Assembly: GCA_014163555.1 (NCBI GenBank)
Contig: JACJGO010000032.1
Location: 1 to 49,855, forward strand
DNA from: Flavisolibacter longurius
Lineage (GTDB): Bacteria > Bacteroidota > Bacteroidia > Chitinophagales > Chitinophagaceae
DNA length: 49,855 bases
Reading direction: 5' to 3'
The notes under the pieces are model-generated. The model did not search any database. It saw only the letters and a list, made by a program, of their open reading frames with translations, and was not told the origin of the DNA. Positions 41,720 to 49,683 of the stretch are shown here, piece after piece. The translations under genes and the position numbers were made by a program. Numbering within the stretch: the first letter of the stretch is position 1; every line of letters starts with the position of its first letter.

Positions 41720-44485
41720 ATGGCTAACGAGCTTAAATCCAAACCGCCCAAAGTGGCTGAAAAACCGGAGAAGAAAGAAAAAGTGGCAAAGCCCAAAAAA
41801 GCTGCAAGCACCAAAACAACTGCCGGTACCGCATTTAAGAAGGAAAAAGAAGAGAAGGTTGACTTAAAAAAGCTGGCCCGTGACGAACGTACCCAAAAGA
41901 TCATGGGAACCGTTTCGCTGCTGGTGGCTACCTTTCTCGGCATTTCCTTTATCTCTTATTTTTTTACCTGGAAAGAAGATCAATCGCAGATCCTGAACGA
42001 GGGAATTGGTTTTTTGTTTAATGCCGAAACCAAGGTGGCCAACCTCCTGGGTCGCCTGGGTGCCTACATTTCCTTCCTGCTGATTCGCCAGGGCTTTGGA
42101 CTGGCGTCGTTTTTATTCTGCTGTTTCTTTTTTGTGGTCGGCATCAATAAAATTTCCGGCCGCAATGTCTATTCTATCTGGAAGAACCTGCGCTATGTAA
42201 CCGTGGGTCTGATTATCCTTTCCGTAGCCTTTGCCTACGCTTTCTCTGCTTTTGATAGCTTTTCATTCGGAGGCGAAGTGGGCGCCATGATCAAGGATTG
42301 GCTGGTAGGGCTGATCGGCAATGTGGGAACCGGTATTCTGCTCCTAGTGGTGGGTATCTCGTATATCATCTGGCAGTTCAATCCCTCGTTCGATGTTCCC
42401 ATCCGCAACAAAGAGGACGAAGACGGTGAGATTGATTATTCAGGTACCGAGGTTATCGATATTGTAGAAGAGCCGGAAGAAAAACCGGTTGTGGAAGAGA
42501 AAAAAGAGCAGCCGATTTCACCCATTGCCAAAGCTAAAAAAGCCGCCACAGGACCCACGATCAATGATCTTTATGCGGGAAAACCTCCGGTCGAAAAAGC
42601 CGCTGTTCCCAACGCCCTGAACGGCGATGGTGAGATGGTGCTGAGTATCAACCCCAGCAAAGAAGAAAAAGATTTCGGTTTCCAGGTTGTAGAAAAAGAT
42701 GAGCCCGAAGAGGAAGAAATTATTGAGGAAGAAGAGGAGATTATGCCGGTAGAAGAACCCGCCATTGAACCTGTAGTTGACGATATCCTTCACCAGGAAG
42801 AAGACCGCATGACCAAAGAGCTGCCCATTGAAGAACCGAAGATCTACGTTCAGGAACCCAAGCCGGCGAAAAGGATGGAGAAAGCGGCCGAAAGTTTTGA
42901 ACTGGAAATTAAAACGGTGGAAGAGGCTCCGGTTACAGACGAAGTAGGGGAGGAGCGCCAAAAAGATTACAGCGATCTGCCGCCATACGAACCGACGCTG
43001 GACCTCCGCGATTATAAATACCCAACTGTTGACCTCTTGGAGCAACACGGTAGCGAACGAATTGTGCAGGACCCGGCCGAGCTGGAGATGAACAAGAACC
43101 AGATCATCAACACCCTGAAAAACTACGATATTTCCATTCAGAAGATCAGTGCTACGGTAGGGCCAACCGTTACATTATACGAGATTGTGCCGGCCGCCGG
43201 TGTCCGGATCTCCCGGATTAAGAATCTGGAAGATGACATTGCCCTGAGCCTTGCGGCTCTTGGTATCCGTATCATTGCGCCCATTCCGGGTAAAGGAACC
43301 ATCGGTATTGAAGTGCCTAACGTGAAGAAGACCATCGTGAGCATGCGGACCCTGCTGAACGCGGAAAAATTCATTCACAACAACTACAGTCTGCCGATTG
43401 CCATTGGTAAAAAGATCGACAACGAAAACTTTATCGTTGACCTGGCTTCTATGCCACACTTGCTCATGGCCGGTGCAACGGGGCAGGGTAAATCGGTAGG
43501 ATTGAACGCTGTACTGGTATCGCTCCTGTACAAAAAGCACCCTTCGCAGCTGAAGTTTGTTCTCATCGATCCGAAGAAAGTTGAATTGAGTGTTTACCGC
43601 CATATCGAAAATCACTTCCTGGCCAAACTGCCCGGTGAAGAAGATGCTATCATTACCGATACCAAAAAAGTAATTCACACTCTGAATGCGCTTTGTATCG
43701 AGATGGACAACCGTTATGACCTGCTGAAAGAAGCTGGAACACGGAACATTAAAGAATACAACGAGAAATTCACCAAACGTCGCCTCAATCCGCAGAAAGG
43801 TCACCAATACCTGCCATTTATTGTGCTGGTAGTGGATGAGTTTGCCGACCTGATCATGACAGCCGGTAAAGAAGTGGAAATGCCGATTGCCCGCCTGGCG
43901 CAGCTGGCCCGTGCAGTGGGTATTCACCTGATCATTGCCACACAGCGTCCGTCGGTAAATATTATCACCGGTACCATCAAAGCTAACTTCCCCGCCCGTA
44001 TCGCCTTTAAAGTATCAAGCAAGATCGACAGCCGTACGATCCTTGATGCGGGTGGTGCCGAGCAACTGATTGGTAAGGGGGATATGTTGATTTCCTACAA
44101 TGGTGAAATTACCCGTCTGCAGTGTGCTTTTGTGGATACACCGGAAGTGGAGAAGATCGTTGACTTTATTGCGGACCAGCGGGGTTATCCGCAAGCCTTT
44201 CTCCTCCCTGAATATGTTGACGAAAAAGAGCTGGAAGGAAAAGATTTTGACACCAATGATAAAGACCCCTTGTTTGAAGATGCGGCAAAACTTATCGTGC
44301 AAAACCAGATTGGTTCTACTTCACTTCTCCAGCGCCGTATGAAACTTGGTTATAACCGTGCCGGCCGCCTGATGGATCAGTTGGAAGCTGCCGGTGTGGT
44401 AGGTCCCAACCTGGGCAGCAAGGCCCGTGAAGTGTTGATTAAGACAGATGCTGAATTGATGGAATTTTTTGAAACGCTGGGGTAG
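41720..44485 (+). CDS. ftsK: DNA translocase FtsK
   Basis: Septum-anchored dsDNA motor that segregates chromosome termini and activates XerCD recombination. The 921 residues have four N-terminal membrane segments (about 65-190), an acidic, proline-rich linker (about 220-420), the alpha/beta motor with Walker A GATGQGKS (585-592) and Walker B VVDEFADLI, and a C-terminal gamma winged helix (LLQRRMKLGYNRAGRLMDQLEAAGVVG). The short basic N-terminus is KPPKVAEKPEKKEK-like. The start is set by the -7 element before 41720. Confidence 0.96.
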   Translation: MANELKSKPPKVAEKPEKKEKVAKPKKAASTKTTAGTAFKKEKEEKVDLKKLARDERTQKIMGTVSLLVATFLGISFISYFFTWKEDQSQILNEGIGFLFNAETKVANLLGRLGAYISFLLIRQGFGLASFLFCCFFFVVGINKISGRNVYSIWKNLRYVTVGLIILSVAFAYAFSAFDSFSFGGEVGAMIKDWLVGLIGNVGTGILLLVVGISYIIWQFNPSFDVPIRNKEDEDGEIDYSGTEVIDIVEEPEEKPVVEEKKEQPISPIAKAKKAATGPTINDLYAGKPPVEKAAVPNALNGDGEMVLSINPSKEEKDFGFQVVEKDEPEEEEIIEEEEEIMPVEEPAIEPVVDDILHQEEDRMTKELPIEEPKIYVQEPKPAKRMEKAAESFELEIKTVEEAPVTDEVGEERQKDYSDLPPYEPTLDLRDYKYPTVDLLEQHGSERIVQDPAELEMNKNQIINTLKNYDISIQKISATVGPTVTLYEIVPAAGVRISRIKNLEDDIALSLAALGIRIIAPIPGKGTIGIEVPNVKKTIVSMRTLLNAEKFIHNNYSLPIAIGKKIDNENFIVDLASMPHLLMAGATGQGKSVGLNAVLVSLLYKKHPSQLKFVLIDPKKVELSVYRHIENHFLAKLPGEEDAIITDTKKVIHTLNALCIEMDNRYDLLKEAGTRNIKEYNEKFTKRRLNPQKGHQYLPFIVLVVDEFADLIMTAGKEVEMPIARLAQLARAVGIHLIIATQRPSVNIITGTIKANFPARIAFKVSSKIDSRTILDAGGAEQLIGKGDMLISYNGEITRLQCAFVDTPEVEKIVDFIADQRGYPQAFLLPEYVDEKELEGKDFDTNDKDPLFEDAAKLIVQNQIGSTSLLQRRMKLGYNRAGRLMDQLEAAGVVGPNLGSKAREVLIKTDAELMEFFETLG

Positions 44486-44487
44486 TA

Positions 44488-44565
44488 GTTCACTTGTTTA
44501 CAAGTTCACGAGTTCATGAGTTGTATTCATAACATGTAAACCTATGAACTTGTGAACAAGTGAAC
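44488..44565. repeat. Inverted octad array D (ftsK / lolA)
   Basis: Ten eight-base words fill 44488-44565. Left arm: GTTCACTT, GTTTACAA, GTTCACGA, GTTCATGA, GTTGTATT. Right arm, on the other strand from the far end: GTTCACTT, GTTCACAA, GTTCATAG, GTTTACAT, GTTATGAA. The arms meet without a spacer; the outer 16 bases pair at 15 of 16 positions, the inner words less well. It begins two bases after the ftsK stop. Confidence 0.8.
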
Positions 44566-44651
44566 TTCTCTCGTTAACCAAACTTAGTGTTAAGATAGAT
44601 TTTGTCATTAATCCCGGTACGTCTCTTGCCGTCTCAGTGACGTGTTTCGGC

Positions 44652-44659
44652 TATCTTTG
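44652..44659 (+). promoter_or_regulatory. -7 element TATCTTTG before the LolA-like gene
   Basis: Exact TAnnTTTG match 25 bases before the ATG at 44685, with TTG at 44626-44628 as a possible -33. It lies in the longer open frame from 44637 and excludes that start. Confidence 0.6.
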
Positions 44660-44684
44660 CCGACGATTTTACAAAATCATCAAT

Positions 44685-45350
44685 ATGAAGAAATTATTTA
44701 CGCTTTTTACTCTTGTTTCTATATCCGTTTTAGCAACCGCTCAAACGGGAAAAAATCCAACCCAGAATGATCCGGATGCAAAAAAGATCTTAGATGCGGT
44801 GAGCGCCAAGTTCAAAACATTTTCTGCGCCACAGGCTACATTTACCTACCAGGTTGAAAACGCCCAGGGAAAGGCACTTTCCACGAAGAAAGGTTCGGTG
44901 ATTATGAAAGGAAATAAGTTCAGGGTTTCGATGGATGGCATGGAGATTTTTTCCGATGGTAAAACAGTTTGGAACTACGACAAATCAGCCAATGAAGTCA
45001 CCGTGAACAACCTTTCGGAAAGCGGCAGCGGCATGACACCACAGAAAATTTTTACCAACTTTTACGACAAGGATTTTTATTACAAACTGAACGGGGCCAA
45101 AAAACAGGGTGCCAAAACCGTTCAGGAGATTGAACTGACGCCGACAGATAAAACCCGTCCTTACCACAAAGTGTATGTTTTGGTGGACAGGGGAACAAAC
45201 ACCATTTCAAGTGCCCGTTTCCTGGAGAAATCAGGTGGTCGTTACAGCTATACCATCAACACCATGAAGCCAACGGCAACGGTATCAGATGCAGAATTTG
45301 TTTTCAACAAAAGCAAATATCCTGGTGTGGAAGTGGTTGATCTTCGGTAA
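44685..45350 (+). CDS. LolA-like outer-membrane lipoprotein carrier
   Basis: A 221-residue periplasmic protein with a signal peptide (MKKLFTLFTLVSISVLATAQ) and the LolA fold: FKTFSAPQATFTYQVEN, GSVIMKGNKFRVSMDGMEIFSDGKTVWNYDKSANEV, then a C-terminal half of beta-strands. LolA carries lipoproteins from the inner to the outer membrane; LolB is absent from Bacteroidota and LolA relatives there may do more. The frame begins at 44637, but the signal peptide and the promoter element fix the start at 44685. It has its own terminator. Confidence 0.88.
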   Translation: MKKLFTLFTLVSISVLATAQTGKNPTQNDPDAKKILDAVSAKFKTFSAPQATFTYQVENAQGKALSTKKGSVIMKGNKFRVSMDGMEIFSDGKTVWNYDKSANEVTVNNLSESGSGMTPQKIFTNFYDKDFYYKLNGAKKQGAKTVQEIELTPTDKTRPYHKVYVLVDRGTNTISSARFLEKSGGRYSYTINTMKPTATVSDAEFVFNKSKYPGVEVVDLR

Positions 45351-45405
45351 TTGTCTAACCCATGAGTCGTTGGATTTTCACGATGTAAAGGATAAATAAA
45401 TTTTT

Positions 45406-45438
45406 AAAGGCCGCTCAAGCAAAGAGCGGCCTTTTTTT
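45406..45438 (+). terminator. Intrinsic terminator after the LolA-like gene
   Basis: Perfect stem AAAGGCCGCTC / GAGCGGCCTTT with a seven-base loop and a long T-run. Confidence 0.85.
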
Positions 45439-45484
45439 ATCCTGAAAATCCTTGCCATCCCATAAATCATGGTTCAGACTTCCC

Positions 45485-45492
45485 TACATTTG
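45485..45492 (+). promoter_or_regulatory. -7 element TACATTTG before tex
   Basis: Exact TAnnTTTG match 31 bases before the tex ATG. Confidence 0.5.
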
Positions 45493-45523
45493 CCGTCCTC
45501 AAATTTGAAGAACCATTTGTGTT

Positions 45524-47776
45524 ATGGAGTTGAAGTATATCCAGAAAATTGCAGAGAAACTCTCTCTTCGTGTTAATCAGGTAACTAGTATTGATACCAT
45601 GCAGGCTGAAGGCGCAACCATCCCATTTATGGCCCGTTACCGCAAGGAAGCAACGGGTAACCTGGATGAAGTTGTGATTGGCGCTGTAGTGGAAGAAATC
45701 GCCTATTACACCGATCTTGACAAGCGCAAAGCAACCGTCATCAAAACCATCGAAGACTTAGGCAAGATGACACCGGAATTAAAAACAAAAATTGATAACT
45801 GCTACAGCGCAACAGAGCTGGAAGATATTTACCTGCCGTATAAACCGAAGCGGAAAACAAGAGCCACGCAGGCCATTGAAAAAGGTCTGGAGCCGCTGGC
45901 AAAACGACTGTTTGAGCAACAGGCATTCAATCCCGAAGAAGAAGCAGCGAAGTTTGTTACGACCGATGTAAAAGATACCAAAGAAGCCTTGCAGGGTGCC
46001 CGGGACATTATTGCCGAATGGATCAGCGAGCATGAGCAGGCAAGGGCAACGGTGCGCCAGCTTTTCACCGAAAGTGCAACACTGACGTCGAAAGTAATGA
46101 CAGCAAAAAAAGACGACGAGGAAGCGCAGAAATACCGCGATTATTTTGAGTTCAATGAATCCCTGAGCAAAAGTCCTTCGCACCGCATTTTAGCCATTCG
46201 CCGGGCTGAAAAAGAAGGTTACCTGCTAATGGATATCAGCATCGATAAAACCATTGCTGTGGAAAACCTGGAGGAGATTTTTGTCAAGTCATCCAACCCG
46301 GCTGCCGATGAAGTAAAAAAGGCAATTGATGATAGCTATTCCCGTTTGCTGAAACCTTCGATCGAAAACGAATTTCGCCTGGCCAGCAAGAACAAAGCGG
46401 ATGAAGAAGCCATCAATGTCTTTACTGAAAACCTGCGCCAGTTGCTGTTAGCATCGCCGTTAGGTAACAAGAGGATATTGGCGTTGGATCCGGGCTATCG
46501 TACCGGTTGCAAAGTGGTTTGCCTGGATGCGCAAGGTGCCCTGCTGCATCACACCGTGATCTACCTCCACCAGGCTGACAACGCGGTCTATGAACTGAAG
46601 TTCCTGGTGCAGAAATATGACATTGAGGCCATTGGCGTGGGCAACGGTACCGCCGGACGGGAAACTGAAACGTTGGTTCGTTCCATTGATTTTGGTAAAC
46701 CTGTGAGCATCTTCCAGGTAAACGAAAGTGGCGCTTCCATTTATTCCGCATCGGAAGTGGCAAGGGAAGAATTTCCCGACCATGATGTAACGGTCCGGGG
46801 TGCGATTAGCATTGGCCGCCGCCTGCTGGACCCGTTGAGTGAACTGGTGAAGATCGATCCGAAATCGATTGGCGTGGGTCAGTACCAACACGATGTAAAC
46901 CAAACCAAGTTAAAAACAGCGTTGGACAGGGTAGTGGAAAGTGCCGTAAACTTTGTTGGCGTGGATGTCAATACTGCTTCCAAGCACCTGCTGCAGTATG
47001 TTTCCGGCATCAGCGCTTCACTGGCCAATAATATCGTAGCCTACCGTACGCAGAATGGTGCATTCAAAAGCCGCGAAGAGCTGAAGAAAGTACCGATGAT
47101 GGGACCGAAGTCGTTCGAACAATGCGCCGGCTTTTTGCGCATTCCGGGAGCAGCCAATGTTCTGGATGCATCATCGGTTCACCCTGAACGTTATGCCTTG
47201 GTAGAACAGATGGCAAAAGATGTTCAGGCATCGCTGGAGGAACTGATCAAAAACGCAGATGTTCGCAAAAAGATCAATAAAAAGCAATACATCAACGAAA
47301 CCGTAGGAGAATATACTATCGATGATATCCTGAAAGAGTTAGAGAAACCCGGCCGCGACCCCAGGGCGCAGATCGAGGAGTTCCGTTTTGATGATACCAT
47401 CAAAAGCATTGAAGACGTAAAAGTGGGCATGACTGTTCCGGGCATCGTCACCAATATCACGGCCTTTGGCGCTTTCGTGGACATTGGTGTAAAGCAGGAT
47501 GGACTGGTGCATGTGTCGCAACTGAGCAATCGCTATGTATCCGATCCGAAAGAAGTGGTGAAACTGAATCAAAAAGTAACGGTTACCGTAACGGAAGTAG
47601 ATGTGGCCCGCAAACGGATTGCCTTAACCATGAAAGGCAAACAGCCGGTTAGCCATGAACCGCGAACCGTGGGTTCAAAGACGTTTAACAAGCCACTGAA
47701 ACAGGCTAAACCCGCTGCTCCATTGAATAGCTTTCAGAAAAGCCTGATGGATTTAAAGAAGAAATTCGGTGATTAA
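45524..47776 (+). CDS. tex: Tex-family RNA-binding transcription accessory protein
   Basis: A 750-residue protein with the Tex N-terminal helices, the YqgF-like RNase H fold (around 320-460; ILALDPGYRTGCKV), helix-hairpin-helix motifs (about 490-560; ASLANNIVAYR, KKVPMMGPKSFEQCAGFLRI) and a C-terminal S1 RNA-binding domain (about 645-712; ITAFGAFVDIGVKQDGLVHVS). Tex acts on RNA or RNA polymerase and influences transcript levels; the exact role in Bacteroidota is unknown. Length is normal. Confidence 0.95.
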   Translation: MELKYIQKIAEKLSLRVNQVTSIDTMQAEGATIPFMARYRKEATGNLDEVVIGAVVEEIAYYTDLDKRKATVIKTIEDLGKMTPELKTKIDNCYSATELEDIYLPYKPKRKTRATQAIEKGLEPLAKRLFEQQAFNPEEEAAKFVTTDVKDTKEALQGARDIIAEWISEHEQARATVRQLFTESATLTSKVMTAKKDDEEAQKYRDYFEFNESLSKSPSHRILAIRRAEKEGYLLMDISIDKTIAVENLEEIFVKSSNPAADEVKKAIDDSYSRLLKPSIENEFRLASKNKADEEAINVFTENLRQLLLASPLGNKRILALDPGYRTGCKVVCLDAQGALLHHTVIYLHQADNAVYELKFLVQKYDIEAIGVGNGTAGRETETLVRSIDFGKPVSIFQVNESGASIYSASEVAREEFPDHDVTVRGAISIGRRLLDPLSELVKIDPKSIGVGQYQHDVNQTKLKTALDRVVESAVNFVGVDVNTASKHLLQYVSGISASLANNIVAYRTQNGAFKSREELKKVPMMGPKSFEQCAGFLRIPGAANVLDASSVHPERYALVEQMAKDVQASLEELIKNADVRKKINKKQYINETVGEYTIDDILKELEKPGRDPRAQIEEFRFDDTIKSIEDVKVGMTVPGIVTNITAFGAFVDIGVKQDGLVHVSQLSNRYVSDPKEVVKLNQKVTVTVTEVDVARKRIALTMKGKQPVSHEPRTVGSKTFNKPLKQAKPAAPLNSFQKSLMDLKKKFGD

Positions 47777-47808
47777 TAACAAAGCCCTCATTAGAGGGCT
47801 TTGTTATT
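47775..47808 (+). terminator. Intrinsic terminator after tex
   Basis: Perfect fifteen-base stem around CAAAGCCCTC / GAGGGCTTTG with a four-base loop, overlapping the tex stop. Confidence 0.85.
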
Positions 47809-47902
47809 TAGGTTTATAAAATAAAAACAAACAATTTCAGCGAACACTTTTAAGCTTGAATCAGAACGGAAATAGCTAGGTTTAGACCGGAATCGCCATT
47901 GC

Positions 47903-48733
47903 ATGAAGAAAACCAAAAAACGCATTTTGTTGAAAGCGCTGACACTCACCGGGTGTTTTTCTACAGGCGTTATTTATGGTAGCATTGGTGTCATTGCCCT
48001 GCTTTCATTTTTAAAGCTTAAGCAGGGAGGGGCAGATGAGAGCAGTTTCCTGGTTTTGCTGGACAGTTTCCTCGCAGGCCGAGTATTGACCTGGTTAATT
48101 ATTCTGGGAGCCGTTTGTTTTGTGATCTGGCGCTTTTACGAAGCCTTCAAAGACCCGTATAATGTTGGCAATGATGCAAAGGGTATCCTGCTCAGGTCGG
48201 GTGCCGCTTTTAGCTCCGGAGCCGATGCCTTTATTGCGTTTTCTGCTCTACAGGCATTGTTTCAACAACAGGGAGCACGGAAGACAGGAGAGCCGCTGCA
48301 GGAGCAAAGAATGGTAGCAACTATGCTGGAAAATGACTGGGGGCAACCTGTTGTTTTTGCAACAGGAGCGATCGTCTTGCTCACAGCTTTGGTGCTTTCT
48401 TTTTACGGCCTTTCAAGCCGGTATACGGAAACCATCAGGGCGGGGGATTTCAGCAAGGTGTGGAAAAATATTGTGCACGGTTTTGCTTATGCCGGTTATT
48501 TGTCGCGTGGAATTATCCTTGGCATTACAGGCTTTTTCCTGATCAAGGCAGCCGTAACAAATAACAGCACCCATGTTGTCAATACCGATAAAGCTTTTGA
48601 TTTTATCGGGGATCATGTGGGACATGTTTATTTTATTCTGGTGGCCATCGGGACCCTCTGTTATGGCTTGTATATGTTTGTGCTTGGGGTGAATTACGAC
48701 ATTGATGCTGACATCAAAGGACAACGTGAATAA
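47903..48733 (+). CDS. DUF1206 membrane protein
   Basis: A 276-residue inner-membrane protein with six hydrophobic segments in three two-segment repeats (about 15-75, 105-180 and 195-265), the arrangement of the DUF1206 family; each repeat carries a GxxYGSIG-like or AGYLSRGIILGITG stretch. No function is known. It stands alone between tex and the leftward kdsA. Confidence 0.88.
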   Translation: MKKTKKRILLKALTLTGCFSTGVIYGSIGVIALLSFLKLKQGGADESSFLVLLDSFLAGRVLTWLIILGAVCFVIWRFYEAFKDPYNVGNDAKGILLRSGAAFSSGADAFIAFSALQALFQQQGARKTGEPLQEQRMVATMLENDWGQPVVFATGAIVLLTALVLSFYGLSSRYTETIRAGDFSKVWKNIVHGFAYAGYLSRGIILGITGFFLIKAAVTNNSTHVVNTDKAFDFIGDHVGHVYFILVAIGTLCYGLYMFVLGVNYDIDADIKGQRE

Positions 48734-48782
48734 CAGATTTGCTTCCTATCAAAGCGATAAGAATTGCATACTGGAAAGGTGC

Positions 48783-49607
48783 TTATTCTACCACCGCCTT
48801 GCGCAGCTTAACCAGCTTTACCAGCAATTCTTCCAGTAATTCGAGTTTCAGCATATTGGCACCATCACTTAAGGCACAGGAGGGATCGGGGTGCGTTTCG
48901 ATAAAAAGACCATCGGCACCTGTGGCAATGGCTGCGGAGGCAATGGTGCCGATCATCATTGGGTTGCCGCCGGTAACGCCACTGGTTTGGTTGGGCTGCT
49001 GCAGGCTGTGGGTACAATCCATTACTACCGGTACACCGCTTTCCTGCATGACAGGGATGTTGCGATAATCTACTACGAGGTCCTGGTAGCCAAAGGTGGT
49101 GCCTCGTTCGGTGAGCATTACCTTATTGTTGCCTGCATTTTTTATTTTCTCTACGGCAAACTTCATTGAGCCACCGCTAAGGAACTGTCCTTTTTTTACG
49201 TTTACAATTTTTCCGGTTTCAGCGGCGGCCAGCAGCAATTCGGTTTGCCGGCAAAGAAAGGCTGGAATCTGCAGGACATCCACATAGGCAGCAGCCATAG
49301 CGGCTTCGGGTTCGCTGTGAATATCGGTTGTACAGGGCAGACCGTATTGTTTGGCTACTTTTTGTAAGATGGCAAGGCCTCTTTCATCACCCAATCCTGT
49401 AAACGAAGAGGCACTGGTACGGTTGGCTTTGCGATAGGAGGCTTTCAATATATAGGGGATGTTGTATTTTTTACAAAGACCAGATACTTTCTCTGCCACT
49501 TCCGCAACAAGTTCCTCGCTTTCCACCACGCAGGGACCAGCTATCAGGAAAAATGAATTGTCGTCGTATTGCTGGTTGGCGAAAAGCTCTTTCAGAAATG
49601 TATTCAT
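48783..49607 (-). CDS. kdsA: 3-deoxy-8-phosphooctulonate synthase
   Basis: Condenses phosphoenolpyruvate with D-arabinose 5-phosphate to Kdo 8-phosphate for lipopolysaccharide. The 274-residue barrel has IAGPCVVESEE (22-32), LKASYRKANRTS (55-66), TDIHSEPEA (about 99-107) and PVVMDCTHSLQQPN. The KANRTS form and the asparagine in that segment fit Kdo8P synthase rather than DAHP synthase. Length is normal. TACATTTG lies four bases before the ATG. The position close to lptE-type genes is not conserved here. Confidence 0.95.
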   Translation of the reverse strand: MNTFLKELFANQQYDDNSFFLIAGPCVVESEELVAEVAEKVSGLCKKYNIPYILKASYRKANRTSASSFTGLGDERGLAILQKVAKQYGLPCTTDIHSEPEAAMAAAYVDVLQIPAFLCRQTELLLAAAETGKIVNVKKGQFLSGGSMKFAVEKIKNAGNNKVMLTERGTTFGYQDLVVDYRNIPVMQESGVPVVMDCTHSLQQPNQTSGVTGGNPMMIGTIASAAIATGADGLFIETHPDPSCALSDGANMLKLELLEELLVKLVKLRKAVVE

Positions 49608-49611
49608 GGTG

Positions 49612-49619
49612 CAAATGTA
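49612..49619 (-). promoter_or_regulatory. -7 element TACATTTG before kdsA
   Basis: Exact TAnnTTTG match read leftward, ending four bases before the ATG at 49607; leaderless transcript expected. Confidence 0.55.
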
Positions 49620-49650
49620 ATCCGTGCTGAAAATGAAAGAACATGTGTCT

Positions 49651-49666
49651 TCGTGAACCTGTAAAC
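49651..49666. repeat. Possible short octad pair G
   Basis: Two eight-base words TCGTGAAC and CTGTAAAC, which on the other strand are GTTTACAG and GTTCACGA, close to the words of array D. Only two units, and no second arm was seen; the -7 element of the next gene follows at once. Confidence 0.25.
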
Positions 49667-49668
49667 TT

Positions 49669-49676
49669 TAAATTTG
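49669..49676 (+). promoter_or_regulatory. -7 element TAAATTTG before the SDR gene
   Basis: Exact TAnnTTTG match ending seven bases before the ATG at 49684. Confidence 0.5.
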
Positions 49677-49683
49677 CGCACTT

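Noticed and set aside
15842-44565. The word arrays as CRISPR arrays or ordinary REP elements
   Set aside because: Units are only 7-8 bases with no spacers, differ from site to site, and have no associated cas or RAYT-type gene in the window.
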